Part shown: piece after piece, positions 25,733 to 33,851 of the stretch
Layout of the letters: every line of letters starts with the position of its first letter
Position numbering within the stretch: position 1 is the first letter of the stretch
Source of the DNA: Streptomyces antimicrobicus
Lineage (GTDB): Bacteria > Actinomycetota > Actinomycetes > Streptomycetales > Streptomycetaceae
Assembly (NCBI RefSeq): GCF_020532625.1
Contig: NZ_JAJAUY010000043.1
Span: 1 to 43,293 of the forward strand
Length of the DNA stretch: 43,293 nucleotides
Direction: 5' to 3'
Translations under genes and position numbers: made by a program
Notes under the pieces: model-generated
Databases searched by the model: none
Seen by the model: only the letters and a program-made list of their open reading frames with translations
What the model was told of the DNA's origin: nothing

Positions 25733-26698
25733 TTGCTCAAGTCTGCCCGCAAGCAGGGGAAGCCAGCGAAGCCGACCAAGGACGCCGAGGGGCGGATGCC
25801 GCTGGTCGAGCACCTGCGTGAGCTGCGCAACCGCCTGCTGAAGTCGGTCCTGGCGATCCTCGTCATCACGGTGGTCGCGGCCTTCTTCTACAAGAACCTC
25901 ATCGACTTCATGCTGAAGCCGATGCTGGACTCCGTCGGCTGCACCGACGGAGTGGTCACCCAGCGCAACGGCCGCCCCTGCGCCGACATGACCGTGAACG
26001 GCCTCATCGCGCCGTTCTCGATCGCTTTGAAGGTGTCGCTGACGGCCGGTGTGGTGCTCTCCGCGCCGGTGTGGCTCTACCAGCTGTGGGCCTTCACCGC
26101 CCCCGGCCTGCACAGCCACGAGAAGAAGTACGCGATGAGCTTCGTCGCGGCCGGTGCCCCGCTGTTCCTGGGCGGCGCGGTCCTCGCGTACAACATCCTC
26201 CCGCAGACCGCGACGATCCTGCTCGACTTCACCCCCGACCACGCCCGCAACCTGCTCCCGGTCGACGACTACCTCGACCTGGTCACCCGCATGGTCGTGG
26301 TCTTCGGTCTGGCGTTCGAGCTGCCGCTGCTGCTGATCCTGCTGAACTTCACCGGGGTGCTCTCCGCGAAGCGGCTGGCGGGCTGGTGGCGCGGCTTCGT
26401 CCTCGGCATCACGGTCTTCTCGGCCTTCGCCACGCCCACCGGTGACCCGCCGACCATGCTGGCGCTGGCCCTGCCGATCGTCGCCCTCTACTTCGTCGCG
26501 CTGGGGATCTGCCTGGTCAACGACCGCAGGCGGCGACGCAACGACCCGGACGCCGGACTCGACGCCGACCAGGCCTCCGAGCTGGACCTCACCCCTGCGG
26601 CGCTCGGCGAGGTGGAGCCGGTCGGTGGCCCGGCCGCCCTGCCCGAGCAGGCCGACGGCGGCCGGCAGCGGATCAACGGGTACGACGACGCCACCTGA
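25733..26698 (+). CDS. tatC: Sec-independent translocase subunit TatC
   Basis: A 321-residue membrane protein that binds twin-arginine signal peptides. The TTG at 25733 (MLKSARKQGK) with AAGGGACG upstream is the only start that keeps the conserved N-terminus. The cytoplasmic RMPLVEHLRELRNRLLKS motif carries the conserved Glu of the signal-peptide site. Six hydrophobic spans follow (from about 38, 95, 135, 185, 220, 240), with the F-A-x-P-x-G-D-P motif as FATPTGDPPTMLALALP. The C-terminal 60 residues are a variable acidic tail typical of actinobacteria. tatA and tatC lie between pafC and helY, as in M. tuberculosis. Confidence 0.96.
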   Translation: MLKSARKQGKPAKPTKDAEGRMPLVEHLRELRNRLLKSVLAILVITVVAAFFYKNLIDFMLKPMLDSVGCTDGVVTQRNGRPCADMTVNGLIAPFSIALKVSLTAGVVLSAPVWLYQLWAFTAPGLHSHEKKYAMSFVAAGAPLFLGGAVLAYNILPQTATILLDFTPDHARNLLPVDDYLDLVTRMVVVFGLAFELPLLLILLNFTGVLSAKRLAGWWRGFVLGITVFSAFATPTGDPPTMLALALPIVALYFVALGICLVNDRRRRRNDPDAGLDADQASELDLTPAALGEVEPVGGPAALPEQADGGRQRINGYDDAT

Positions 26699-26717
26699 CG
26701 GTGACACCCGCGTCGCG

Positions 26718-26748
26718 GCGGGCAGGCACGGACGCCGTGCCTGCCCGC
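26718..26748 (+). terminator. Terminator after tatC
   Basis: A perfect 13-bp stem (GCGGGCAGGCACG at 26718-26730, complement at 26736-26748) with loop GACGC. It ends 35 bp before the RecA-NDp-like motif, so helY is transcribed separately from tatAC. Confidence 0.78.
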
Positions 26749-26783
26749 TGCGCCGTCCCAGGCTCCGGTAAAGATCGCGACTG

Positions 26784-26806
26784 TTGTCAGGGGTGGCGGG
26801 TAGGCT
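26784..26806 (+). promoter_or_regulatory. RecA-NDp-like (PafBC-dependent) promoter upstream of helY
   Basis: TTGTCAGGG (26784-26792), eight bases, then TAGGCT (26801-26806) match the DNA-damage promoter motif TTGTCRGTG-N8-TAnnnT known from mycobacteria, deviating only at the less conserved eighth base. The spacing is exact, and the -10 is 10 bases before the helY ATG at 26817, so the leader would be about 4-5 bases. The genes for PafB and PafC are in this same window. Confidence 0.7.
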
Positions 26807-26816
26807 CGATCCCAAG

Positions 26817-29645
26817 ATGACCGAGGACCTCTCACCCGCCGAGCGCTACGCCGCCGCCCGTGTCCGCGCCGCGGAGGAAGCCACCGCCCTGGCCCCCTTC
26901 CGCGAGATGTACGCGTTCGGGCTCGACCCGTTCCAGATCGAAGCCTGCAAGGCTCTGGAGGCCGGAAAGGGCGTGCTGGTCGCCGCCCCCACCGGCTCGG
27001 GCAAGACCATCGTCGGCGAGTTCGCCGTCCACCTGGCGCTGCGGCAGGGCCGCAAGTGCTTCTACACCACGCCCATCAAGGCGCTGTCGAACCAGAAGTA
27101 CGCCGACCTCGTCAAGCGCTACGGCGCCGAGAAGGTCGGCCTGCTCACCGGTGACAACAGCGTCAACTCCGAGGCGCCGATCGTGGTCATGACCACCGAG
27201 GTGCTCCGCAACATGCTCTACGCGGGCTCCCAGTCGCTGCTGGGCCTCGGCTACGTCGTGATGGACGAGGTGCACTACCTCTCCGACCGGTTCCGCGGGG
27301 CCGTCTGGGAGGAAGTGATCATCCACCTCCCCGAGTCGGTGACCCTGGTGTCCCTGTCGGCGACGGTCTCCAACGCCGAGGAGTTCGGCGACTGGCTGGA
27401 CACCGTACGCGGCGACACCGAGGTGATCGTCTCCGAGGAGCGGCCCGTACCGCTGTGGCAGCACGTCATGGCCGGCCGGCGCATCTACGACCTCTTCGAG
27501 GAGGAGAGCGACCACGGCGGCCGCGGCTCCGCCCGCCGCGAGGTCAACCCCGACCTGCTGCGGATGGCCCGCGAGGAGAACAGCCGCACGTACAACCCGC
27601 GCGACCGGCGGCGCGGCAAGATGGTCCGCGAGGCCGACCGCGAGCGCGAGCGGCGCTCCCGCGGCCGGATCTGGACCCCGGGCCGCCCGGAGGTCATCGA
27701 GCGCCTCGACAACGAGGGCCTGCTCCCGGCCATCACCTTCATCTTCAGCCGGGCCGGCTGCGAGGCCGCCGTCCAGCAGTGCCTCTACGCCGGGCTGCGG
27801 CTGAACAACGAGGAGGCCCGGCTCACCGTCCGCGGCATCGTCGAGGAACGCACGGCCGCCATCCCGGCGGAGGACCTCCACGTCCTCGGCTACTACGAGT
27901 GGCTGGAGGGGCTGGAGCGGGGCATCGCCGCCCACCACGCGGGCATGCTGCCGACCTTCAAGGAGGTCGTCGAGGAGCTGTTCGTCCGCGGCCTGGTCAA
28001 GGCCGTCTTCGCCACCGAGACCCTGGCGCTGGGCATCAACATGCCCGCGCGCACGGTGATCCTGGAGAAGCTGGTCAAGTGGAACGGCGAGCAGCACGCC
28101 GACATCACCCCCGGCGAGTACACCCAGCTCACCGGCCGGGCCGGCCGCCGGGGCATCGACGTCGAGGGCCACGCGGTGGTGCTGTGGCAGCGCGGCATGG
28201 ACCCGGTCGCGCTCGCGGGACTGGCCGGCACGCGCACGTACCCGCTGCGCTCCAGCTTCAAGCCCTCGTACAACATGGCCGTCAACCTGGTGCAGCAGTT
28301 CGGCCGGCACCGCTCGCGCGAGCTGCTGGAGACCTCCTTCGCCCAGTTCCAGGCGGACCGCTCGGTCGTCGGGATCTCCCGGCAGGTCCAGCGCAACGAG
28401 GAGGGCCTGACCGGCTACCGCGAGGGCATGACCTGCCACCTCGGTGACTTCGAGGAGTACGCGCGGCTGCGCCGCGAGCTGAAGGACCGTGAGACGGAGC
28501 TGGCCAAGCAGGGCGCGGCCCAGCGCCGGGCGCAGGCCGCCCAGGCGCTGGAGCGGCTCAAGCCGGGCGACGTCATCCACGTGCCCACCGGCAAGTTCGC
28601 CGGGCTCGCCCTGGTCCTGGACCCGGGTGTGCCGGCCGGCCGGGTCGACCGGCACCGCGGGCAGGACTACCACGAGGGCCCGCGCCCGCTGGTGCTCACC
28701 GCCGAACGGCAGGTCAAGCGGCTGGCCGCGATCGACTTCCCGGTCCCGGTGGAGCCCATCGAGCGGATGCGCATCCCCCGCTCCTTCAACCCCCGCTCCC
28801 CGCAGTCGCGCCGCGACCTCGCGTCCGCGCTGCGCACCAAGGCCGGGCACATCACGCCCGACCGGCAGCGGCGCGGCCGGGCGGCGGCGGCCGACGACCG
28901 CGAGATCGCCCGGCTGCGGGCCGCGCTGCGCGCGCACCCCTGCCACGGCTGCGACGAGCGGGAGGACCACGCCCGCTGGGCCGAGCGGTACCACCGGCTG
29001 CTGCGCGACACCAAGCAGCTGGAGCGGCGCATCGAGGGCCGGACCAACACCATCGCGCGGACCTTCGACCGGATCCACGCCCTGCTGACCGAGCTCGACT
29101 ACCTGCGCGAGGACGAGGTCACCGAGCACGGCCGGCGGCTGGCCCGGCTCTACGGCGAACTGGACCTGCTGGCCTCCGAGTGCCTGCGCGCCGGGATCTG
29201 GGAGGGCCTGAACCCGGCGGAGCTCGCCGCCTGCGTCTCGGCCCTGGTCTTCGAGGCGCGCCAGGCCGACGACGCGGTGGCACCGAAGGTGCCCGGCGGG
29301 GCCGCCAAGGCGGCGCTGGGCGAGATGGTCCGCATCTGGGGCCGGCTCGACGCGCTGGAGGAGGAGTACCGCATCAACCAGACCGAGGGCGTGGGCCAGC
29401 GCGAGCCGGACCTCGGCTTCGCCTGGGCGGCGTACCAGTGGGCCTCGGACAAGAGCCTGGACGAGGTGCTGCGCGAGGCGGAGATGCCGGCCGGTGACTT
29501 CGTGCGCTGGTGCAAGCAGGTCATCGACGTCCTCGGCCAGATCGCGGCCGCGGCTCCCGCCGAGGGCTCCACGGTGGCGCGAAACGCCCGGAAGGCCGTC
29601 GATGCGCTGCTGCGGGGTGTAGTGGCCTACAGCTCCGTCGGATAG
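26817..29645 (+). CDS. helY: Ski2-like DEAD/DEAH-box helicase HelY
   Basis: A 942-residue superfamily 2 helicase of the Ski2/Mtr4 type, likely acting on RNA or damaged nucleic acid. Walker A is APTGSGKT at 57-64, and the DEVH box is at 150-153. Motif III SLSAT and motif VI QLTGRAGRRGID are present. A charged insert (about 240-300, with RREVNPDLLRMAREENSRTY) interrupts the region between the two RecA lobes. The C-terminal half has the beta-barrel-like insertion and DSHCT domain (ELDLLASECLRAGIWEGLNP onward). The ATG at 26817 is chosen because a -10 box sits 10 bases before it; the upstream GTG at 26784 would lie inside the promoter. A 6-bp hairpin at 29644-29659 overlaps the stop codon. Confidence 0.93.
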   Translation: MTEDLSPAERYAAARVRAAEEATALAPFREMYAFGLDPFQIEACKALEAGKGVLVAAPTGSGKTIVGEFAVHLALRQGRKCFYTTPIKALSNQKYADLVKRYGAEKVGLLTGDNSVNSEAPIVVMTTEVLRNMLYAGSQSLLGLGYVVMDEVHYLSDRFRGAVWEEVIIHLPESVTLVSLSATVSNAEEFGDWLDTVRGDTEVIVSEERPVPLWQHVMAGRRIYDLFEEESDHGGRGSARREVNPDLLRMAREENSRTYNPRDRRRGKMVREADRERERRSRGRIWTPGRPEVIERLDNEGLLPAITFIFSRAGCEAAVQQCLYAGLRLNNEEARLTVRGIVEERTAAIPAEDLHVLGYYEWLEGLERGIAAHHAGMLPTFKEVVEELFVRGLVKAVFATETLALGINMPARTVILEKLVKWNGEQHADITPGEYTQLTGRAGRRGIDVEGHAVVLWQRGMDPVALAGLAGTRTYPLRSSFKPSYNMAVNLVQQFGRHRSRELLETSFAQFQADRSVVGISRQVQRNEEGLTGYREGMTCHLGDFEEYARLRRELKDRETELAKQGAAQRRAQAAQALERLKPGDVIHVPTGKFAGLALVLDPGVPAGRVDRHRGQDYHEGPRPLVLTAERQVKRLAAIDFPVPVEPIERMRIPRSFNPRSPQSRRDLASALRTKAGHITPDRQRRGRAAAADDREIARLRAALRAHPCHGCDEREDHARWAERYHRLLRDTKQLERRIEGRTNTIARTFDRIHALLTELDYLREDEVTEHGRRLARLYGELDLLASECLRAGIWEGLNPAELAACVSALVFEARQADDAVAPKVPGGAAKAALGEMVRIWGRLDALEEEYRINQTEGVGQREPDLGFAWAAYQWASDKSLDEVLREAEMPAGDFVRWCKQVIDVLGQIAAAAPAEGSTVARNARKAVDALLRGVVAYSSVG

Positions 29646-29736
29646 GCCCTTTTGGGCCTTCCTCCGAAGTGGGTCATGGCCGGATGTGATCTCTTGCCAT
29701 GAACGGATTTCGTCGTGCTGTGCGACGATCGAGGCC

Positions 29737-30375
29737 ATGAACGGGCCAGGTAGACGGGTGGGACGCCCGCGCGCCGACCGGCTGAGACCGGACAGCGGGC
29801 GTCCACCGCGTGACGAGATCCTGTGCGCGGCCGCCGAGTTGTTCACCGTCCGCGGGTACGGATCCACCACCACCCGGGCGGTGGCCGAACGGGCGGGTCT
29901 GCGCCAGGCCACGATGTACCACTACTTCACCGGCAAGGAGCAACTCCTCGTCGAACTGCTGGAGTCCACGGTCGCCCCCTCGCTGCGGGCGGCCCGCCGG
30001 ATCCTGGCCGAGGCCGAGCGCCCCGCCGAGGACCGGCTGTGGGAGCTGTGCCGCGCGGACGTCCTGCAGCTGTGCGGCGGCCCGTACAACCTGGGCGCCC
30101 TCTACCTGTTGCCGGAGGTCCGCGGCGAGCGCTTCCTCCGCTTTCGCCGGATGCGCGGCGAACTCAAGGACAGCTACCGCGCGTTGCTCGGCGCCACCGG
30201 CGCCGCTGCCGAACTCGGCGGTGACGCCCAGGCCTTGGCGCTGCGCAACGACCTGGTGTTCGGCCTGATCGAGGGCGTCATCCTGATCCACCGCTCGAAC
30301 CCGCACCGGCCGCTGGAGACCTTCGCCGAGGCCACGGCGGACGCGGCGCTGCGGATCGCGGGGATACGGCGGTGA
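29737..30375 (+). CDS. TetR-family transcriptional regulator
   Basis: A 212-residue one-component regulator. The N-terminal HTH (about 25-70) reads ILCAAAELFTVRGYGSTTTR and GLRQATMYHYFTGKEQLLVE, a clear TetR signature. The C-terminal ligand domain is helical. I chose the ATG at 29737 (MNGPGRRVGRPRADR); an upstream in-frame start at 29686 adds Cys-rich sequence that does not fit the family. The neighbour downstream is convergent (pseudouridine synthase) and the upstream helY has its own unit, so the target cannot be read from context. The last bases run into a GTGAC-rich stretch with a GC palindrome at 30408-30421. Confidence 0.9.
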   Translation: MNGPGRRVGRPRADRLRPDSGRPPRDEILCAAAELFTVRGYGSTTTRAVAERAGLRQATMYHYFTGKEQLLVELLESTVAPSLRAARRILAEAERPAEDRLWELCRADVLQLCGGPYNLGALYLLPEVRGERFLRFRRMRGELKDSYRALLGATGAAAELGGDAQALALRNDLVFGLIEGVILIHRSNPHRPLETFAEATADAALRIAGIRR

Positions 30376-30421
30376 CGGTGGTGACGGACGTGACCGCGGT
30401 GACGCAGGGGCCCGCGGGCCC

Positions 30422-31381
30422 TCACGCCGTCGCGCCGGCCGACCAGCCGGCGTAGTCCTCCCAGGCCTGGAGGGTCAGTCCCGTCTCGAAGCGGTGGACC
30501 CGGGAGGTGACGGGGTCGGTGAAGGCCAGGGTCCGGGCGAGCAGTTGCAGGGGCCGGCGGTAGTCGGTCGGGGCCGGGTCGGTCAGGACCGGGTAGACCG
30601 GGTCGCCGAGCAGGGGCAGCCCGAGGCTGTTCATGTGGACGCGCAGCTGGTGGGTGCGGCCGGTGCGGGGCACCAGCCGGTAGCGGCCCAGGGTGGCGGT
30701 GTGCGCGAGCAGCTCCACCTCCGTCTCGGCGTTGGGGGCGGCGCCGGGGACCTCGGTCGCCGCGATCACGCCGCGGGTCTTGTCGATGTGGCTGCGGACC
30801 GTGCGGGGGAAGGACAGCGACGGGTCGTACGCGGCCACTGCCTCGTACTCCTTGTGGACCAGGCGGCCCTGGAAGAGGTGCTGGTAGGCGCCGCGGTCCT
30901 CGGGGCGGACGCTGAACATCACCAGTCCGGCGGTCAGCCGGTCCAGGCGGTGCGCCGGACTGAGCGCGGGCAGCCCCAGCTCGTGGCGGAGCCGGGCCAG
31001 GGCGGTCTGGGTGATGTGCCCGCCGCGCGGGGTGGTGGCCAGGAAGTGCGGCTTGTCCACGACCAGCAGGTGCGCGTCGCGGTGGACCACCCGGATGGGG
31101 AACGGCACCGGCGGCTCCGGCGGCAGCTCCCGGTGGAACCACAGGTACGCGCCCGGCTCGTACGCATCCCCGGCCCGCACGGCCCGGCCGTCGGCGGCGA
31201 CCACCTGCCCGGTGGCCAGCAGCCGCGCCACCGCCGCCGCACCCGCGCCGCCGGCGTAGTGGTCCGCCAGGAAGGCGCCCACGGTCGCGTGCCCGCCGTC
31301 GGCCGGCATGCGCAGCCGGACGGCGTCGATGCCGGCGCGCTGCGGCAGGGGCGACGGGGGAGCGGGCGTACGGCGTCTCAT
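30422..31381 (-). CDS. RluA-family pseudouridine synthase
   Basis: A 319-residue RNA pseudouridine synthase. The catalytic core is HRLDRLTAGLVMFS at about 173-186, with the nucleophile Asp in HRLDR. VVDKPHFLATTPRGG is the preceding conserved block, and GRTHQLRVHMNSLGLPLLGDP the later one. The first 100 residues, which include a region like an S4 domain (AAVARLLATGQVVAADGRAV), could bind RNA. Whether the target is rRNA or tRNA cannot be told. The ATG at 31381 lacks a ribosome site. TAGGCT on this strand (31389-31394) lies 7 bases upstream and includes the stop codon of the preceding gene, hinting at a short-leader promoter. Confidence 0.9.
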   Translation of the reverse strand: MRRRTPAPPSPLPQRAGIDAVRLRMPADGGHATVGAFLADHYAGGAGAAAVARLLATGQVVAADGRAVRAGDAYEPGAYLWFHRELPPEPPVPFPIRVVHRDAHLLVVDKPHFLATTPRGGHITQTALARLRHELGLPALSPAHRLDRLTAGLVMFSVRPEDRGAYQHLFQGRLVHKEYEAVAAYDPSLSFPRTVRSHIDKTRGVIAATEVPGAAPNAETEVELLAHTATLGRYRLVPRTGRTHQLRVHMNSLGLPLLGDPVYPVLTDPAPTDYRRPLQLLARTLAFTDPVTSRVHRFETGLTLQAWEDYAGWSAGATA

Positions 31382-31391
31382 CCGGTCAAGC

Positions 31392-32930
31392 CTAGACGCG
31401 CGTGAACGTGCCCAGGCCGTCGGTGTCCAGGTACTCCACGCGGACCGTGCCGTCCCGGCCGAAGACCACGCCCGTGCGGCCCACCGCGTTCTCGCCCGCG
31501 GTCTCGAAGCTGAACGTGTCGCCGTCGTAGTGGGTCAGCGGGAACGTCATCGGCTTCGGCCCGAGGGAGAGGGTCAGGCCGCCGGAGGGGCCGCGCGCCA
31601 CCGTGAGGCGGCCGTAGTACGGGTTGGTGTACGTGCCCGTGTACGCGTCGTCGGCGCGGGCCGGCCGGGCTCCGGCCGGGGGGTGGGCGTAGTCGGTGGG
31701 GGAGCGTTCGGCCTGCTCCTGCTGGGCGTAGAGGGAGGCGGCCAGGTCCAGCCAGTCGGCGGTGGGCCTGCCGTGCTCGGCGGTGTCGAAGAAGTCCAGG
31801 GCGATGGCGTCGGCCAGGCCGACGGGCGCGGCGTTGGTCAGGACGACGATGCCGAGCTCCTCCAGCGGGAGCAGCGTGACGTTGGTGTTGGCGCCGAGGG
31901 CGAAGGCGCCGGAGTGGCTCAGGCGCAGCCGGCCGGCGTCGTCGTAGCTCACGTTCCAGCCGAGCCCGTAGAAGCCGGTGCGGGCGGTCGCGGTGGCCGG
32001 CGGCTGGGAGACGACCGCCGGTACATGGGTGCGTTCCAGGGGCGCGGCGGCGATCACGCGTTTGCCGTCGAGCACGCCCTCGCCGAGCTGGAGCCGCATC
32101 CAGCGGGCCAGGTCGTTCACCGTGGAGCTGGCTCCTCCGGCCGGGGCCTGGGCGTCGGGGTCGCGGCCGGGGGACGGCTTCCAGCTGCCGTCCGCCGCCT
32201 TCACGTGCAGGACCGCGCGGTCCGGCCGGCGCGTGAAGTCCTCGTACGTCGTCCCCGTGCGCGTCATGCCGGCCGGCCCGAACAGCTCGGCCTCGCTGAG
32301 CTCCGCCCAGCTGGTGCCCTTGGCCCGGGCCACCGACTCGGCGGCGGCCGTGAGCCCGAAGTTGGTGTACGCGTAGCTGTCGCGGAACGGGGTCAGGGGC
32401 TCCAGGCGCAGCCGGTCGAGGATGTACGCCTGGTCGTAGCCCAGGTCCTCCAGCAGGTCGCCGGCGTGGTCGGGCAGGCCGCTGCGGTGGGCGAAGAGGT
32501 CGGCGGTGGTCACGTGGGAGCTGACCCACGGGTCCTTGAGGGCGAAGCCCGGCAGGTCCCGGTGGCGGTCCCAGTCCTCCGGCCGGTCGAGGGCGCCGGC
32601 GACGACCGTGGAGGCGAGCGGCTTGGAGAGGGAGGCGACCTGGAACACCGTGTCCGGGTCCACCTTCTCGGGCCGGCCGGCCTGCCGGACCCCGAAGCCC
32701 TTGACGTGGACCACCTTGTCGCGGTGCACGACGGCCACGGCGACCCCGGGGACGCCGGTGCGCTTCATGCCGTCGAGGACGTACCCGTCGAGGCGGTCCA
32801 GCGCGGTGCGCAGCCGGTCCTCGCCGATCTGCGGGCGCGGCGCGGGGGGCGGGCTGGGCGCGGCGGTCGCGGGGCCGGCGGCCAGCGCCACGACGAGCCC
32901 GGCGGCACCGAGCATCCGCGCCGTACGCAT
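31392..32930 (-). CDS. Secreted beta-lactamase-fold serine hydrolase
   Basis: A 512-residue exported protein of the class C beta-lactamase/penicillin-binding-protein-like esterase family. MRTARMLGAAGLVVALAAG and ATAA make a signal peptide. The active-site SxxK is SLSK in QVASLSKPLAST (Ser near 97). The YxN motif is YAYTNFGLT. The third motif (usually HxG or KTG) is HSGAFALGANTN. A C-terminal domain from about 410 (DAYTGTYTNPYYGRLTVARG) looks like the DUF3471-type beta domain seen in these hydrolases. I prefer the ATG at 32930 to the GTG at 32936, from the GAG upstream. Substrate unknown: esterase, D-amino-peptidase or beta-lactamase are all possible. It is followed at 10 bp by the pseudouridine synthase gene. 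Confidence 0.9.
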   Translation of the reverse strand: MRTARMLGAAGLVVALAAGPATAAPSPPPAPRPQIGEDRLRTALDRLDGYVLDGMKRTGVPGVAVAVVHRDKVVHVKGFGVRQAGRPEKVDPDTVFQVASLSKPLASTVVAGALDRPEDWDRHRDLPGFALKDPWVSSHVTTADLFAHRSGLPDHAGDLLEDLGYDQAYILDRLRLEPLTPFRDSYAYTNFGLTAAAESVARAKGTSWAELSEAELFGPAGMTRTGTTYEDFTRRPDRAVLHVKAADGSWKPSPGRDPDAQAPAGGASSTVNDLARWMRLQLGEGVLDGKRVIAAAPLERTHVPAVVSQPPATATARTGFYGLGWNVSYDDAGRLRLSHSGAFALGANTNVTLLPLEELGIVVLTNAAPVGLADAIALDFFDTAEHGRPTADWLDLAASLYAQQEQAERSPTDYAHPPAGARPARADDAYTGTYTNPYYGRLTVARGPSGGLTLSLGPKPMTFPLTHYDGDTFSFETAGENAVGRTGVVFGRDGTVRVEYLDTDGLGTFTRV

Positions 32931-32978
32931 GGGCACATTCTCGCGCCGCCGGGGCGGGCCCGCACGCGGGCGGCGGGC

Positions 32979-33806
32979 CTACGCCTCCTGCTCGGCCTCG
33001 ACCTGGGCGTTCCAGTCGCGCTTGATGGCGCGCCAGCCCTCGTCGGTCTCGCCGAGCCGCCAGTAGCCGGAGATCGACAGCCGTTCGCGCGGGACCCGGC
33101 GCTCGACGCGCAGGTAGTGCCGCAGCTGCTTGACGAAGCCGGCCTCGCCGTGGACGAACGCCTGCACGTCGGGGGAGGGGAAGTCCAGGGAGGTGACCGC
33201 GTCGACCAGGGCCTCGCCCACCGGGCGGGCCCCGCGATGGACCCAGACGGGCGTGATCCCGTCCGGCGTGGCGATCTTCTGTTCGTCGTCGGGTCCGTCG
33301 ACCTCGACGAAGGCGAACACCTCGGCACCCGGCGGCATCGCCTCCATCGTCGCGGCGATCGCCGGCAGGGCCGACTCGTCGCCCGCCAGCAGGTGCCAGC
33401 CGGCCTCCGGGTCGGGGGCGTACGCGCCGCCCGGGCCGAGGAAGCGGACCGGCTCGCCGGGGCGCACCCGGGCGGCCCACGGGCCGGCCAGGCCCTCGTC
33501 GCCGTGGACGACGAAGTCGATGGTCAGCTCCAGGTGGGCGCGGTCCCACAACCGGACGGTGTACGCCCGCTGCCGGGGCCACTGCGCCCGGGGGAAGTGG
33601 GTCCGGATCTGCTCCAGGTCCCACGGCTCGGGGTAGGAGACGCCCTCGGGGGCGAACAGCAGCTTGACGTAGTGGTCGGTGAACTCGCCGGCGGCGAACC
33701 CGCGCAAGCCGTCACCGCCCAGGACGACGCGCACCATGTGCGGCGTGAGTCGCTCGGTGCGTACGACGACTGCGGTGCCGACTGTGCGAGCGCGTCCTTC
33801 AGCCAC
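32979..33806 (-). CDS. Siderophore-interacting protein (FAD-dependent ferric-siderophore reductase)
   Basis: A 275-residue flavoprotein of the SIP family (ViuB/YqjH-like), which releases iron from ferric siderophores by reduction with NAD(P)H in the cytoplasm. The FAD-binding motif is QRAYTVRLWD at about 79-88 (family RxYTxR). The NAD(P)H domain has HLLAGDESALPAIAATMEAM, and the C-terminal block is SISGYWRLGETDEGW, all standard for SIP. A strong DtxR/DmdR-type iron box lies just upstream. There are no siderophore genes nearby, so it may serve uptake of foreign siderophores encoded elsewhere. Confidence 0.93.
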   Translation of the reverse strand: MAEGRARTVGTAVVVRTERLTPHMVRVVLGGDGLRGFAAGEFTDHYVKLLFAPEGVSYPEPWDLEQIRTHFPRAQWPRQRAYTVRLWDRAHLELTIDFVVHGDEGLAGPWAARVRPGEPVRFLGPGGAYAPDPEAGWHLLAGDESALPAIAATMEAMPPGAEVFAFVEVDGPDDEQKIATPDGITPVWVHRGARPVGEALVDAVTSLDFPSPDVQAFVHGEAGFVKQLRHYLRVERRVPRERLSISGYWRLGETDEGWRAIKRDWNAQVEAEQEA

Positions 33807-33832
33807 GGCGTCTCCCCTGACTCCCCTGGAAC

Positions 33833-33851
33833 TTAGGTTAGCCTAAGCTAG
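33833..33851 (-). promoter_or_regulatory. Iron box (DtxR/DmdR-type operator)
   Basis: TTAGGTTAGCCTAAGCTAG matches the 19-bp consensus TTAGGTTAGSCTAACCTAA at 17 of 19 positions and has a perfect inner dyad CTTAGG-TTAG-CCTAAG at 33832-33847. It lies 26 bp before the siderophore-interacting protein start and overlaps the stop codon of the upstream exonuclease gene. With iron present DmdR1 should repress transcription here. Confidence 0.85.

Noticed and set aside
26832..29912. A 1026-codon minus-strand open frame opposite helY
   Set aside because: Same effect: it mirrors the helicase codons, has a biased composition and no recognisable domain.
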